Below are positions 35,101 through 50,100 of a stretch of DNA of 64,000 nt, one piece after another. The DNA comes from Enoplolaimus lenunculus (Eukaryota > Nematoda > Enoplea > Enoplida > Thoracostomopsidae): assembly GCA_030248215.1 (NCBI GenBank), contig JASANG010001567.1:162898-226897 (forward strand). Reading direction: 5' to 3'. A program made the position numbers and the translations under genes. The notes beneath the pieces are model-generated. The model was given only the letters and a program-made list of their open reading frames with translations. It searched no databases and had not been told where the DNA came from. Position 1 is the stretch's first letter; the number at the start of each line of letters is the position of its first letter.

Positions 35101-38100
35101 GCTGTTCTGACAATTAATCGCTTGATAACATTATTGATTTAAGGGAATTTATTAATGAAATTTCAATTTTAACCCCTTACTGAACGTGGTTATAAATTGG
35201 GTTATGAAGTGAGATATATAGTGCTCCTTAAGCCCTATTCACACGTGCAAGTTTTTTGCTGCTAAGAACTTGCAGCTGCAAATTGCACGCCGAACTTGCA
35301 GCTGCAAATTGCACGCCGAACTTGCAGCTGCAAATTGCACGCCGAACTTGGATTTTTTCATCAGCCAACAACAAAGCAGGTGCAATAAATTCTGTGAACT
35401 TGCATGGTTATTTCCACATGTGAACTAAATTCCTAACTTTGATTTTTATTGAATAATTTGCAGCTGCATGTTTTTCGAACGGGATTTTGGATAAAACTTG
35501 CAAGTGAAAGTTGCAGCTACAAGTTCTCGTAGCAAAAACTTGCATGTATGAATAGGGCTTTAATATCGATGAACTCATTCTTCATAAACCAGGCGTTGTA
35601 AACATCGGCCCATGTAAAGATTAGGGGCGGAACCTTTTTCTGTGGGACTGTAATAGAGTAAGCTTAAGCTCTAGACTATTTTTTGGCTTTGTGTAGGCTT
35701 ACTAACCTTTGTTATTTCATATTAAACATAAGAATTGAAAGTTTAATTACAATAGAAAATGCGCTATTGTGCCGATTGCGGTCTTTAGACACAGCGTCTC
35801 TCGAATACGGAAACTTAAAAACTGCCATATAGGGTGCGGGTATAACTATCATGCGAGTGCTGTGACATCCGAGGCTTGCCATAGTAGCAAGTCAAATTAT
35901 TTTTGTTTATGAAATGTTATACGATGCCATATAGAAATTAATATGTGTTTTACCGCATAGTACGGCATGGTTCCTGACGACGCCAGACGGCGCCAGACGG
36001 CGCCGGACGACATTAAAATAGTCAAAAAACATTGCAGCATCGATAAAAAATTTGCGAAAACCATTGGATACAAATATGTCGAAAGCAAAGCCTCTCACAT
36101 TAGTAGATAATGGCCAATATTCATTTCAGGTCCACCAATCATCGATGCATTCCAACAAAACGTATGCCCAGCGGCGTCAACCTTACCGCCTACAGTTGGC
36201 AGCAGCAGTTGCTTCACTGATACAGACTGTCAAAGACTTGGTTCTCTTGCGGTCAAGTGTTGTCAAACACAATTCGGCAGTCGGCGATGCATTAATCCTT
36301 CGAGATATCTTGTGGGCGGTACACAAAATACTGTTCGGACTACTTGTAAGTGAGACATATGACGAACACTAGCGCTGTCTTTACCTGTGAACATCTTCAA
36401 CTTCTGGCTAATTTTTTTGTCGACTGCATCTATAGAATTCTATGTTAAGAATGAATTTCTCCCCTTTTATAAGTCTTTTTATCAGGTCAGCCAATAATAC
36501 CATGACTGCGTTCTAAGCGTTTCTTTACCCCTAGTTTTTCGAACAGAACTAAAGCATTTATCGATCCGTATTGCTGGCGTATAATTATGGGGGGTGCCCA
36601 CTTGAAGACATGAGTACTGATAGACGTAGAGACTTGAAGGCTAAACTACCGCTTAGGACTAGCATTAAGCTTATGTTTACGTTCACACTAAGGCTTGTTA
36701 GGCCTGGGTGTAGGCTTAGGCTTTGGCTTAGAATTAATGAGTAGGCCGGTAACATGAGACCTTACGGCTTTTATAAAGATATGATATTGTTTGGGGTAAA
36801 GAGTGCATGGTGCAATCTGTCTAACATTTAGCAATTAGTTTCACTGCTAGAACTGTAGCCCGTAGTATTTAGTATTGTTTTTATAAAGAATTCGTCGGGG
36901 CAACACTGAAATTTATTAACACTGCGCTTTATCGCCTTTTAGACGTTTTTGGCTTTAGATCTAGATACTTAGTTGGGCCAATGTTACTTTAAGGGGCGCA
37001 ACAGTAAATTAAGCGTATTCCTAAGCCTATGCCTAAGCCTAAGCCTAAACGTTGCAAAAATGAATTTCTAAGCCTAAGCCTAAAGTATAAGCAAAAAAAT
37101 GTAATCTAGAATAAAAACCTACTATTTTATAGACCCACCAGAAATTTGAATGCTCCTTAAAGTAACATGGGCCCATAGTTGAATAGTAGAGTTTGTTTAT
37201 CACACACCAGGCTTTCAGTCGCAAACGGTTATAGTACATATCACCAGATTGCGGTAAATTGTATATATTCAAATATCTACGGTAAACACGACACAATTTG
37301 AAATTTTGAAGATTTTTCTTTTATAAATTAAATTTGCAAAATTTTCGATCAATAAACTTTCGGCCAGTGTTATTTCAAAAGCCATAACAGTACGCTAGTA
37401 ATTTTCCTAAGGCTAAGTTTCAATTTAGAAATGTATACGTGAAACTGTGCATAACCTTAGGCAAAAATTAGTTTATAATTTTAGCCTAAGCAAAACATTT
37501 GTTTAGAGAGTAACCCTAGGCCAAAAAATTAGACTTCACGCCTAAGATTAGTTTATTTTCCTGCCGCGGTAAAGCTGGGACGTCCGAAAGATTAACGCGG
37601 GCAAAACAATCGGTGGTTGAAATGCCACATTCTAACAGCAATTTAGTGATTTTAAAGTTATAGACATTTTAACAATATAACACGAGAAACGCAGGTATAT
37701 GCTGCATGAGCATTGATGATGTAGTTGTTGTAATACGCCCATGCTCTTTTTGGCTCTCGGAGGTATTGCAAAAAAGACGCGTCTAAATTGCACACGGCGG
37801 GCGCCACTGGCGATTTAAGAGAGCTGTTACGGCCTTGGTGCCCATTAAGGATAAAAACAAAGACGTATTAAGGTTTAGCGCTAAAATTGCGTTTGGCTTC
37901 TCACACGTTTCGCTCACGGATTTGTATCCGTATTGATATATCTCGGTTTATCTCGTTCGCGTTTTCTCGGAAATTTCTGGATCCGCCACTAGCAGACACT
38001 AGATAAAACGGACGGCGTGCCAACAAATAATGTATACGTTTCGTAACGTCGTTTAATATAATAGGAACCTGTAATAAAATGAAATGTTCCGGTCTCGTAG

Positions 38101-41100
38101 TATTAATTGCTTTTAGAAAGCTATCTTTAGTGCGTTTTAATAGATCGTTTTAAAGCACTGCAAATTTCTAGTAGAGTAGATATTTTTAGGGATATTACAC
38201 TGCACTACTCATAGGCAACGCCATCCGATTGGCACCGAAAACGCCCTGGCATTTTCGCTAAGTTCCCAAAAATTCGTTGTTGAAAATAAAATGATACTTT
38301 TAAACGTTTTTCACGTTTTCAGTTTTTGTTTCAAAACGCTTTTGTATACACTGGAGAAATTTGGAAAAAAAGCTGACGTCGCAACGCGATTTGAATGCTT
38401 CATAGCGGTTGTCAAAACGTTATTTTACGTTAAATATTGTTTGGATGCTTTGCCGCAAAACGCGAAAAGTGTTTAGCCATTTTGGACATGATTCCTAAAA
38501 ATCATGAAATTTAATATTTTTAGAACAAAAAATTACAGCTAACGATATTTCAGCATCCGGTGACTCATACTCGCCACCACTGCAATCGTCAGTGCCGATT
38601 TTAACCCAAAGCCAATGCAACGGCCCAAACCAAGAATGGTCACTGGATAAAGGAAACTGTTTGCTAACTTGTGCTCAAATTGTCGGCGGATATATCCTAG
38701 CACAATGCCCGGATCCGCCACAAGCGGGCTGTGTTTGCACATCCGGAACTTATAAAGCACCGAATGGTGCTTGTGTGAGCGAAACTGAATGCCGTGCACT
38801 GTTATCCGGTCAGTTACACGCCCTGGGTCAACAAGATCGCGTAGGTGGGTCAGCTACTGCCCAAGCATTGATAGGCGGCCAGCATGGACCGTACACAGGT
38901 GGTAACACCGTTAATCCAACTGTGGGCGCCGGTTCTCAGCAAGGAGCAGAGCAGCAGTGTGATCGAACCGAAGAATGGTCACAGAATCATGGGAATTGTC
39001 AAATTAGTTGTGACCATATTCGAGCTGGAACTGAACCAGTCTGTCCACAGAATGTGTTCACAAGTGGATGTGTTTGCAAACCTTTGTTCGCTCGTAGTAA
39101 TGGCGTTTGCATTCCTATTGAAGCATGCGGCGGGCAACGTAAGCGTTTTTAGTCTGTTGTAGAAAGTATCTCACGACAATTCGCCCCGCACGACAACTCG
39201 ACGCCCGACAATTTGTAATCCAAAGTATTGTCGACTCAAATAATTCGTCGGCCATCATTAGGTATGCGGTAGGCTTATGCTTACGATTGTGCTCAGATTT
39301 TTCACAGGCTTTAGAACACTATTGGGCAACAAGTTGTCGGGCGACATCATATCGTAAATTTGTCGCAGAAGTGTTGCTTAAATATTTATATTCGGTGAAG
39401 GCAATAGTCGATGATGCATACTTGAACAAGAGTATGCAACTGAGTACATTCTGTGTAGAAAAGTATGTACCCGGCACGCGCTGCGTTTTTGGCCTACCTC
39501 CTTCTATTGAGAGGGGGGTGCAACCTATGCAAACCATGCCACATGACGTATCCGGCAACAAATTGCTCCGCTTATAATTTAATTTAGGGTTATTTCCTGT
39601 TAAAACGACCCTGCTCTAAACATGCGGGGGTTCAGTCAGAAACCCAACGCCCGGTGGTACATTTTGTACGATGCGAAACCCAAAGAGTTGCACACTCTTG
39701 TATCATGTGCTCTTGGTGACGGTAAGCGTGCGGCTAAGGACAATCTACAGAACAAGAAAAGGTCCGAAGTAAACAATGATTGTTGCTCTAAATTTGAAAT
39801 ATATATTTCTCCATAGCTATTTTAACAAACCTTAAAATGTGAATAAAAAACTTCTCAATCGTAGAATAGTTTACGGTAAAAGAGAACCGTTGACTATAGT
39901 AATTTTTTTCTTATTTTAAGTAAATTTTAAACTTCAGTAGCAAATTTAATTTGTAATACTTGGTAAATTTTTTTATTTAAATATATAAAGCTATATTTTA
40001 GTGGATGCTTATGCAGACCCGTAGCCAGCTCACCTTGCTAGGGGGGCTAAAAAATTTTCAAGAGGGGAATTCAAGAGTTTTCAACGAGTTACAAACAAGG
40101 TTGACAACTTTCTGGGGGGGGGCAAAAATTTTCCATGCGGCTGTGCCCACTCTGGCCTCCCTTGGCTATGGGCCCGCGCTTATAGTAGAGTCATAGATAA
40201 ATGAGGTTATGGGAACTTTATTTTATAGTAGGTATATACTTTATCTTACAATATTTATATCTATAAACGTAGTTAGCTTGCTTAGTATTGGCGAGTGCAT
40301 ATTCAAATACTTTACGCTTTTACTCTGAAATTTAACCTTGTCCTGAACGAAAAATTTTTAAATTTCATAAACACAGTAAACTGAACTCATTTTTGACTCT
40401 TCCGAAAACTACCTATTTGTTGAAAGAAGAAAAAGTTAAAGTTCCAAAGTTTGACTTTCGCCTCCTATTATACAGCGTTCACAAATAACATTTTCCAGCT
40501 GCGCACAAAAAACGTCATATGGTAAGGTTAATGCGTGACAATTTTCAAAATTGTCACTTGTTAACCCTACCCTAAGAATGAAAACACATAACCCTACCGT
40601 AACACGTGTGCCAGCTCTGTCTGTGACACTTGATAAGGTAGGGTTATCGCTCATTTTCAATTCCGTAGACACTGACAGCTCATACAAATACGATTTTTTT
40701 GTGCGGCGCAGCTGGGAAATGTTATTGTGAACGCTGCATACAATTTGGATTTGGCCTTTCCAATCAAACTATCGCGAATTGTGAATCATTGGAAATTTAA
40801 AGTATTTACTGCGAAACCATTCTCGTGGGGCTCCGGCTCCACGTTTACGGTTAAGGCTTAAGCTTAGGTAAAAACTCTAGGCAAAGGCTTCGATTTAGGC
40901 GAACATTTTTCTAAACCTAAACCAGAGACTAAACTCTATACTTGTGAAAAAGTGTTGAAGAGCTTCAAGGTGTATGTTTTAACCCGATCCAGGACAAGGA
41001 TTCGGCGTCGAAGACAACGAAAACGTTTTAGTTCATTCGCTGGTGGGTGACAGAAGCTGCACTGGGCTTAACGAAGTTCTGCAAACGGTGCACGGCAATT

Positions 41101-44100
41101 GCGACAAAACTTGTGGCCAGGTTCGTACAGGCGACTCGGCTCAATGCCCAAGTCATACCAACAACGTCGCTGTACAGAACCGGTGTGTCTGTAAGCCAGG
41201 ATATGCCCGGCTGGGTGACTACTCAAATGGCGCTTGTGTGCCTGAACATCACTGTTTCGAAGGTATGAGATTCGCAACTGTTAACCTTAAATGGAATAAG
41301 TTTCAATTGCTGTCTTTAACATGGAAACTTATCAGTTAACAGGTACAGGCGTATGGATCATATTTTTTAAGCTTAGCTAAGTCATTTTAGCAAGATAACT
41401 GTTGCGTATAGAGTCCAAAAAATATTTCAACATTTGTTTAGTTGGTAAAACCGTTTCTACTAAGGTAATGATTTGTCGGCGTCCAATGTTTTCCATCATG
41501 GCGAAAAACGTTAATTATCCAAACAGCTGGTCAGTTAGAAGAGAGCCAAGTTGCAACTTTTGCAGTTTAAAACTACATATAGCGATGTTGGTCCACGTAA
41601 AAAATCAGGCGCAAAACGTTTTTTCTGCGGCACTGCAATAGAGTAAGCTTAAGCTATAGACTATTTTTTGCTTAGGCTTACGTGTGCCCGTAGTCAAGCT
41701 ACCAGGTGTAGTTATATGGGTATATTTTAGTTTTTAAAAGCTTAAATTATACATAATTATGTTATCGATATATATAATCAATTTATGACTTGTGTTACCA
41801 GAGTGGTATGTGTTCAAATAGTTATCATATTTATCGCATTGTAACAAAATTAATTGACTTACACAGTAGTTAACGAACAAATCAACAATTTGGTGGCACT
41901 ATTCTCAAGTGCCGTAGCAGCTATCGTCCAGGTGGCAATAGATTTCTTGTTCGTTTCGGTATAAACTAACGAACAAAGCTGTTTAAAATTTGAATGCATT
42001 TCTATTCTGTGGTTTTATACAAGTTTACTAATTTTAAGCTTTGAACTACTTTCTATTCCATATAGAATTTATACTTTACAAAGGTCAGCCAAATCTAAGC
42101 CCGAAGCCAGACCAACACAATAAGGTTTGGACTCAGGCTTGGGGTTTAGACAAGGCTTATATTTAAGCCTACGCCAAAACTTTTGCTTAAACCTTAAGCC
42201 AGCATGTATAGACAAGGCTTAAGCCATTGCCAAAACCTTCACAGCCTAAACTTTAAACCAGTAGGTTTAGATAAGACTCAAGCGTTTACCAAGAAAACCT
42301 TTGTCTAAGCATTTTTCTATGCAGCCTGAGCCTAAGCCTATACCTAAAGCTTAATTGTAGAAGATGCGTAGAACGTCTTAATTTTGGGGGGGGTCTGGTT
42401 GTAGGCTCAGCGCTCAGTCCCTGCTACCGTTAGCTGCAGGGCTCAGCGATGAAACAAGTTGTGCACTGTTATAAGCTGCTGTCTGTCGAGTATAGTTCTT
42501 AATAAAATTAGAAAACTACCCTTAACTGAAGTTAAATGCTACCGCTTCTGAGAATATGGACAACCAACGGAAGAAATCCACAGAAATTTATGAAAAGTAT
42601 CCCTTCTTTTAGTTTCGAGTCCAAAACAGCATCGACGCCTTCAGCCACCATCAGGGGACGGCCGATGCCGGCATCCAAACGAAGTATGGGCGACTCAGAA
42701 CGGTTCGTGCCATAGGACTTGTGATCATGTCCGCAAAGGCTACCGTCTCGAATGCTATGATCGGCCTCAAGAAGGCTGCGTATGCCGGCCTGGATTTGCT
42801 AAATCCACACCGCTGCCAGATAGCAGTTGTGTGCTTGAAAAGCATTGTTTCGCGCAAGATATTGCAGATGCAATACCGCATGTTGACAACAGTGGTAATA
42901 GTTGTGCGCAAAGCGCAGTCTTAGCCAAATTTTATTTTTTATTTAATGATAAGTTGAAAAAACAGGCCTTAAGAAAAATTTAGTATGGTTATATTTCTAA
43001 TATTGTAGTGACCCGCATAAGACGGGGGCTGATATTTATTTGGCCTCTCCAGAAGGTACCTACGGTTATTCGGTTATGAACAGTTTTTTTATTGTTAACT
43101 CGCACTTCACTACTGATATATATTCGGTATTGCACCTATCCGTTGAATTATACGTTTATTTGTCTTGTATCAAAACTTTGCGCGATATTGCAATTAAGAA
43201 TGTACTTTCAAAACAAAGTATGCTTTGAAGTTTCGACTCAACTGTATTTGGTGCTGGAGTCATTATGCACTACGATTTGGGATAACTGACATTTATGGTC
43301 TCTAATTAAGGTTTAGGGAAACGGAATCCTGTTGATTGGGACTCAAAACGGGGACACTCTTTTCTTATCCCCCGGTTGTTCGGGTCACTACAGTATTACC
43401 ACTTAGCTGGCAAAAATTGAGTTATTTAGTAAACTTATGAATCCCGGTTTCCTTCGTTGCTTGCCTAAAACCTACGTTAGAAAGCTTGCCTGTAGAAAAC
43501 TACATGGTCTGTCAAATAGTTTTTATAGCTTTTGCTTATATCACTAATATAGAATTACTTTTAGCTTACATATTTAGTGCACTTGCTAAATGTTGCTTAA
43601 TTGTAATATGCATCATTTTACTCGCAATCAATGATAAGCGTTTCACTGTATTGTCAAAATAAGCTGTAATATTGGTTGGGTTTCCGAAACCCTATTTAAG
43701 TATGACTTAGTACCTTAAGTACGTGCTAAGTAATTACTTAATCATTCTGTCGTTTTTAAAACCATACTTAAGTTGAGTAAATACTTAAGTTGCTGAACAA
43801 GTTTGGTATATTACAGAGTAACAGTTGAAGTATTGGTCTATTGGAATTATATACTGATGGCGCCTCCTTAAATATAAGGCAAAACTATTATTTTATTGTT
43901 ATGACCATGGCTCACATATGGAGTTTATTCGTTGTGGTTAAAAAGTTCAGTATTGACTTAAATCATCGACTTAAGCAATTACTTAAGCATAACTGAAGCA
44001 AATACTGAAGTAAGGTTTCAGAAACCCAGGCGTTATCAAATTGAGCTTTTTAAGAATATACAAACACCTCCGACGTGGCGTTTAAATCAAAATTTTAAAT

Positions 44101-47100
44101 TTTAATTTAAGTTTATAAATAAGTTCATATTTCACAATCCCTACTATACTCGTAGCGATATGGTGTCTGGTGTGCGCTGTCCAGCTTTGCCTAAAAGTTT
44201 GCGCACAAATAGTTTGAGCGGAAATTTGCTTTGAAAACAGTTTTTTTTTCAAAATAAAGGTTTCTTTTATATGTTTTTATCCCTGTTAAATATTGAACGA
44301 GCTGTGCGCGTGTAAGCTTAAAAACGAACCAACAAAGGGTAACGCTATATTTGGCCCATGTAAAGATCAGGGGGCGGAGCGTTTGTCCGCCGGACAAGAA
44401 TAGTATAAGCTTAAGCTTTAGACTAATTTTTTGCATCGCTTAGGCTTAGGCTTAGGTTTAGGAATAAACTCATTCTTACGCTCAGGCTAAGGCTTAGGCT
44501 TAGGCTTAGGCTAACTGAATAATGTTATAATACTGTTTCGTCCCTGTTCTTTACATTGGCCTCTACATTTTTGCTATACCTTTAAACAATTTTAATGTCA
44601 TCGAGCGCTGTCTGTCAACGTACGTCGCCGTACGTCATCGTCCGTTACCGTGCGGTATCGTACACATTTTGCTACCGTACGATATCTTACGTTAACGGTC
44701 GATGACGGACGGCGACGGGAGGCGCCATCGACCAATTAACAGCGCCAATCATAAAGCGAACGAATTTCTCGTGTTTCAGTAGTCACTGGACTTGGGACGC
44801 AATGCAGTGAACCAAACGAAGTCCGACTTACGTCGTGTGGGCCAAGCTGTGAAGCTGACTGTCAACAACGACAATTAGGCATTAATAGCGTTTGCCAGAA
44901 TACCTGTCAACCTAGATGTTTCTGTAGATTTGGTAACTGTTTTTTCGTTGTGTTTGAATATTTTAAATATATTTTGAAATCATTGTTTCGGGCGCCCCAA
45001 TTTGGAACTAATCCTGAAGCTTAAACTGGCTGAGTTGTAAGTTTAAGCCTACGCCTGAGCCGTATCCTAACAGTAATGTTATATATCTCGTGGCATATAA
45101 AAGTCCTATGACTTGTCCGGAATCTGTTCTATATTAATACAATGGTGACGTGCTCGTAGCCAAGAGGGGTCAGAGGGAGCTCAGCCCCATTGGAATAATT
45201 TTAGTCCCGTTTGGAAAATTTTCAACTTGGCTTGAAAGTCATCGAAAGCGCTTTAAGCCCCTCCGGAAATTTTTCAGTTCCCATAGCAAACTGAGCTGGC
45301 TAATGGGCCTGATTGATAAATATTTCACTTTGTTTCAAATATGTTTGTTGAAGTTTTGTTTACAATTTGCCCCAAACGGCAATTATTTTGAATTTTAATT
45401 TTAATTTCAGGGTATATCCGAGAGCTTCAAGGTGGTCGGTGCATTCCAACTGCACAGTGCACAGGTATAAACACAATAACACAGCGTTAAGAGCTTCCCC
45501 TTAAGCTTAAGCCTAAACCAAAACCTAAATATAAACCTGAACCCGTAAACCTAAATAAAAACCTAATAATAACCATAATCCTAAGCCTAAATACTTCAGT
45601 CTCTAAATTCCAGGCCCCTGTAATTAATATGCGGCGGCCGTATTCGTGCATTAAGATTGGATCACATTCCAATATCAATCGTCAAACGCGGGGAGGTAGG
45701 GTGAGACCGATATGGGCCAATGAAGAAACAGGGGCAGAACAGTCAATCTCTGTAACTTTCAAATATCATTTCATATTTAAAGGTCGCCACATTCTCTGAC
45801 ATTTTATTTAGATTTGGTACAGCCTTTAAGGAGCGTAACAGTAGATTAACGTATTCCTAAGTTTAAGTATAAGCCTAAGCGCAAGCTTAAGCAAAAGCAA
45901 AAAAATGTAATCTAGAATCTAAACCTACTCTTTTATAAAACCATCAGAAACCTGGACGCCCCTTAAAGTAAACATGGACCGTTTTTTTTATTCGCATTCT
46001 GAGTTGAAATCTTAGATTCAGCAACTAATATTCAATCGTCTCAAGCATGCGCTGCGAACGAAGTGTTCTATACTTGTAAACAATGCGATTTAACGTGCGA
46101 TCAACTGAAAGCAGCCCAAACTGCATGTCCTGGTGGAACCGGGTCATGCCGAAGCGGATGCTTTTGTGCTCCTGATTATTTCCGACAAAAATCTGACGGA
46201 ACCGGAAGTTGTGTCAAACGGAATGAATGCTTTACTAGTACCGGTGTAGGTAAGCAGATGCTATGATGTCGCGTGCGAGGAGCGAGGAATAACGGCGTAG
46301 TCTGGATTTTGTTGCAAGAAAGTATAAAACCTCTGAGCCGTATGTAAATGAAGTTTGCCAGCGAGCGCAGTAAGCAAAAACATTTACTGTATAAAAATGT
46401 GTTTGTCTCGTCGGCCCATGTAAAGATGAGTGGCGGACAGTTTTTCTGTGGGACTAAACGCACCAATACTATATTTTGTCTTGACAGTATTTGTTTGATT
46501 CTTATTTGGCTTTAAAATCGTTAAATTTTGTCCAATATTTTTTGACCAATGAGAACTAAACAAACGTCGGTCAGGTTGGCCCATGTAAAGATCAGGGTCG
46601 GAACGTTTTTCTGAGGGACAAGAAAAGAGTAAGCTTAAAGCTTTAGACTAATTTTTTTGCTTGGCTTATGTTTATGTTTAGGCTTAGGCTGAGGAATATG
46701 CTTATAATGCTGTTCCGTCCCTGTTCTTTTCATTGGCCGTCTCGTCTACAGATATTTCGGGAATGGGCATATTCCGTCTATGTCCTTTTTTACAAGCTTC
46801 TGGCGCAGATGTACCGCCGAATTGTATGTTCACCACACACCCACCGACTATTTGTATTGTATTTGTATTTGTTTGTTGAGCAGTCAATAGTAGAATGCAT
46901 ATAGAAGTTACGTATAGAAACGATATCATTGGTGCTCAATAAAATTAAGGCTTAAACAGGAAACGAAATCCACTAATATCTAACGTAGGTTTCGGTCAAA
47001 TTTGCGGAATGTTTAGTAAAATCAATTTCGGTTTTGACAACATTGAAACAAGAAAATACCAAGGTTTTTACACTCCAATCAAAATCTTTGTGCTTCCTGT

Positions 47101-50100
47101 ATTAACAATTTTTGATTGATGGGGTGGCTAACACTCACGTTGTAGACGTTGTCGAAAATGTTTACATTACTACAGGGTACAGAAAAAAGAACTGCAGCAT
47201 GTAGAGCGGTACCGTTAGAGTCCATTGGTTTCGCTTAGGGCCGTCCCGGTTTCTGGCGAGCCTGTAAAAGAGTAGACTTAGGTTCTAGACTACATTTTTT
47301 GCTTAGATTTAATCGTCGGCTTGGAATATGTCTCTTCAACGCTTAGGCTAAGGTTTCGGGTTAGGAATACGTTTAATCTACGGTTACGGCCCTAAAACTA
47401 GCATTCTCTTGAATAAAAGGCAGTGTCGGTTTAGATTAGAGTTTTTCATAAATCCTGCCATTTTTAGCAAATATTGGCAAATGTTCGGCTCTAAACACAG
47501 TCTATTCTCAGTGTTCTGCGAGTCCTGATTGCCAACCTAATTGCTACCAGCTTCAACCGGCACCGTGTGAAACTTGTTTATCGGGCTGCGTGTGTCGAAC
47601 TGGATTTGTTCGTCGCAATTTCAGCTCATTCGAATGCATTCACAGATCAGAATGTGGTAAAAATGCTCTTGATTTACTATGCTCTTTTTTAGTCATTTTT
47701 GACCCGAGATAATAATAATAATAATAATATATATAATAATAACAATAATAATAATAGTAATAATAATAATAATAACCATAATAATAAAAATAATAATAAT
47801 TCACTGCAAAAAATGGTGAATCAAACTGACTCTGAGAAATAGGCTTTGCGGGACTACACAGCCTGAGTCAAATTCGACTCACTGAGTCGCACGTTTGACT
47901 CTGGCGGAGTCGAATTTGACTCAGTTTGCGTACTTAGTCCTGTACAGCCTATTTCGGAGAGTGTCAATTTGACTCACCATTTTTTGCAGCGTAGTGGAAC
48001 TGTAAATTATGGTTATAATTTGCTTGAAATCTCTGCCTTTTTAGTTATAAGCAGTAAAATCTTAAGAAAACATTGTTCGAAAGAGATTGGATAAAAATTA
48101 AACACAAGAGCTATAAATAAGAAGTCTACGCATATTAATGTAAATAACACGGTCATAACAGTAGTAGAAGCAGTTTCCTTAGCCTAAGCCTAAACCTAAG
48201 TCTTCGCGCAAGGATAAGGCTACACTCACGCCTAAGCCTAAACCTAAAAATTAAGCGAAAAGTAAGTCTAAAGCTTAAGCTTACTCTATTGCAGTCCCGC
48301 GGAAAAAACGGTCCACTGCCGTATCTGTCATACCTAACCGGTATTTCATTGAATTGTAGAAATTGCATCAATTGAATTTTTATTCTACAAAATATTACAG
48401 GTTTACTTCGTCCGGACAGCGCTGTTTCGCGACCGTTTTATCCAGGCAAGTATTTGCAATTTAATATAACTAGTCGATGTGGTTGCAAATATGCAACCAT
48501 GAAACATTTCTCCCAAAAGTTTTCAAGAACGTGTTCTAATTTGCAAATTATGCTGTCTCTTGTTTATATATGAAAAAACAATAATTACAACAGCTGGAAC
48601 GCTGCCCAAAATACGTATGTGGTGCATTCAACTTTAATTACATAACTTATGCTTCGTACCAGGGCTTATATAGTTAAGAGCAGTGGTGCAATACATTACA
48701 AGCACGGTTCGTACGCTTATATCTGCCTAAACATAGGACATCATTTGATTTCACTAGAAGTTAACCTTTGAAGTTTATTTTGCAGTAGTTTTTAGCAAAT
48801 GCTCATAACGTTTAGTTGGTCAAATATTGCGAAGCTGGCCCATGTTAGTTTAAGGGGCGTCCAGGTTTCTGGTGGGTCCATAAAAGAGTAGGTTTAGCTT
48901 CTAGATTATTTTTTGCTTAGGCTTAGGCTTAGGGTTAGGACAACATTTTTGCACCGCTTAGGCTTAGGCTTAGCAATACGCTTCAGCTACTGTTACGCCC
49001 CTTAAAGTAACACTGGCCACGAAGCTTAACAACCCAGAGAAAACAGACTATAAATTAGAACAGAATCGTTTTGTTATTCTATAGTTTACAAACTAACAAC
49101 ACGAGCTATTGCTCTGTTTGACGAAAACGATGCAAAAGGAGCAATTTATTTCGCTCAAGGATCGCACGACAGTCCAGTCGCTGTTTCTGGAACAATATCA
49201 GTAAGTGTAATCCTTAAACCGTAAATGTGAAAACTTTGCGCAAACGTATAGAACTGGACCGTAACAGTAGTATAAACATATTCCTAAGCCTAACCGTAAC
49301 AAGCCTCATCCCTAGCGTAAAGAGTGAGCTTATAAGCCTTAAGCCTGAGATCCAAGGAAAAGTAAAGTTTAAGCTTGCTCTATTGCAGTGCCTCAGACAA
49401 ACGTTCCCTCTCCGTGATCTTTACATGGGCGAAACTTTGGTATGTGTAGAACCAGCGGCAGATCCAGGATCTCAAAATGGGGGGGGCCAAAATTTCACAG
49501 GTAATAAACTTACTTTTGACCCACACACAAACCACAAACGATTGTCACAAAATTGCTATATAATTTTTGTCGAGATGCTGTTGGGGGGGCCCACGGCCGG
49601 GGTGCCCCCCATGGATCCGCCAGTGTGTAGAACGTAACTCAAGAGTGTTGGGCATTTCATTGACTGGCACACTTCTTGTCACTTGCTTGTTAATGCTTGC
49701 AGTATCACTCGGTCTCAATACGGCAGTACCCTCCCTCTGATCAGGAAACTGGTATTATGGCCAAATATTGCAAAGTATCTTTGAACGATTAACTACTGCA
49801 AGGCATGCGTTCCGTTATACGCCGTGAGAATGCTAAAATTGATTTAATCCAAAAATGTGCCTTGGCCCCATCCCAATTAAAGGAGGGAATAAACAGAAAA
49901 ACAGCCGCGTGATACAATATAAGGATTAGCTGAGGACAAGTACAAGTATCACACTCTTATCAACAAACAAACCTTTGCTGAAATTAATGTTACAATTGCA
50001 GTGGCGTTTACATCTCGGAAGAACACAAAACCGTGCTGCAACTATTATATACATGTTTCACAAGTCTGTGATATTAACGCTCTCCTCCTAAATTCCTGAT

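Noticed and set aside
44400-44520. Interstitial telomere or chromosome-fusion scar
   Set aside because: The TTAGGC units sit inside a MITE with inverted ends, and similar blocks occur in many dispersed copies.
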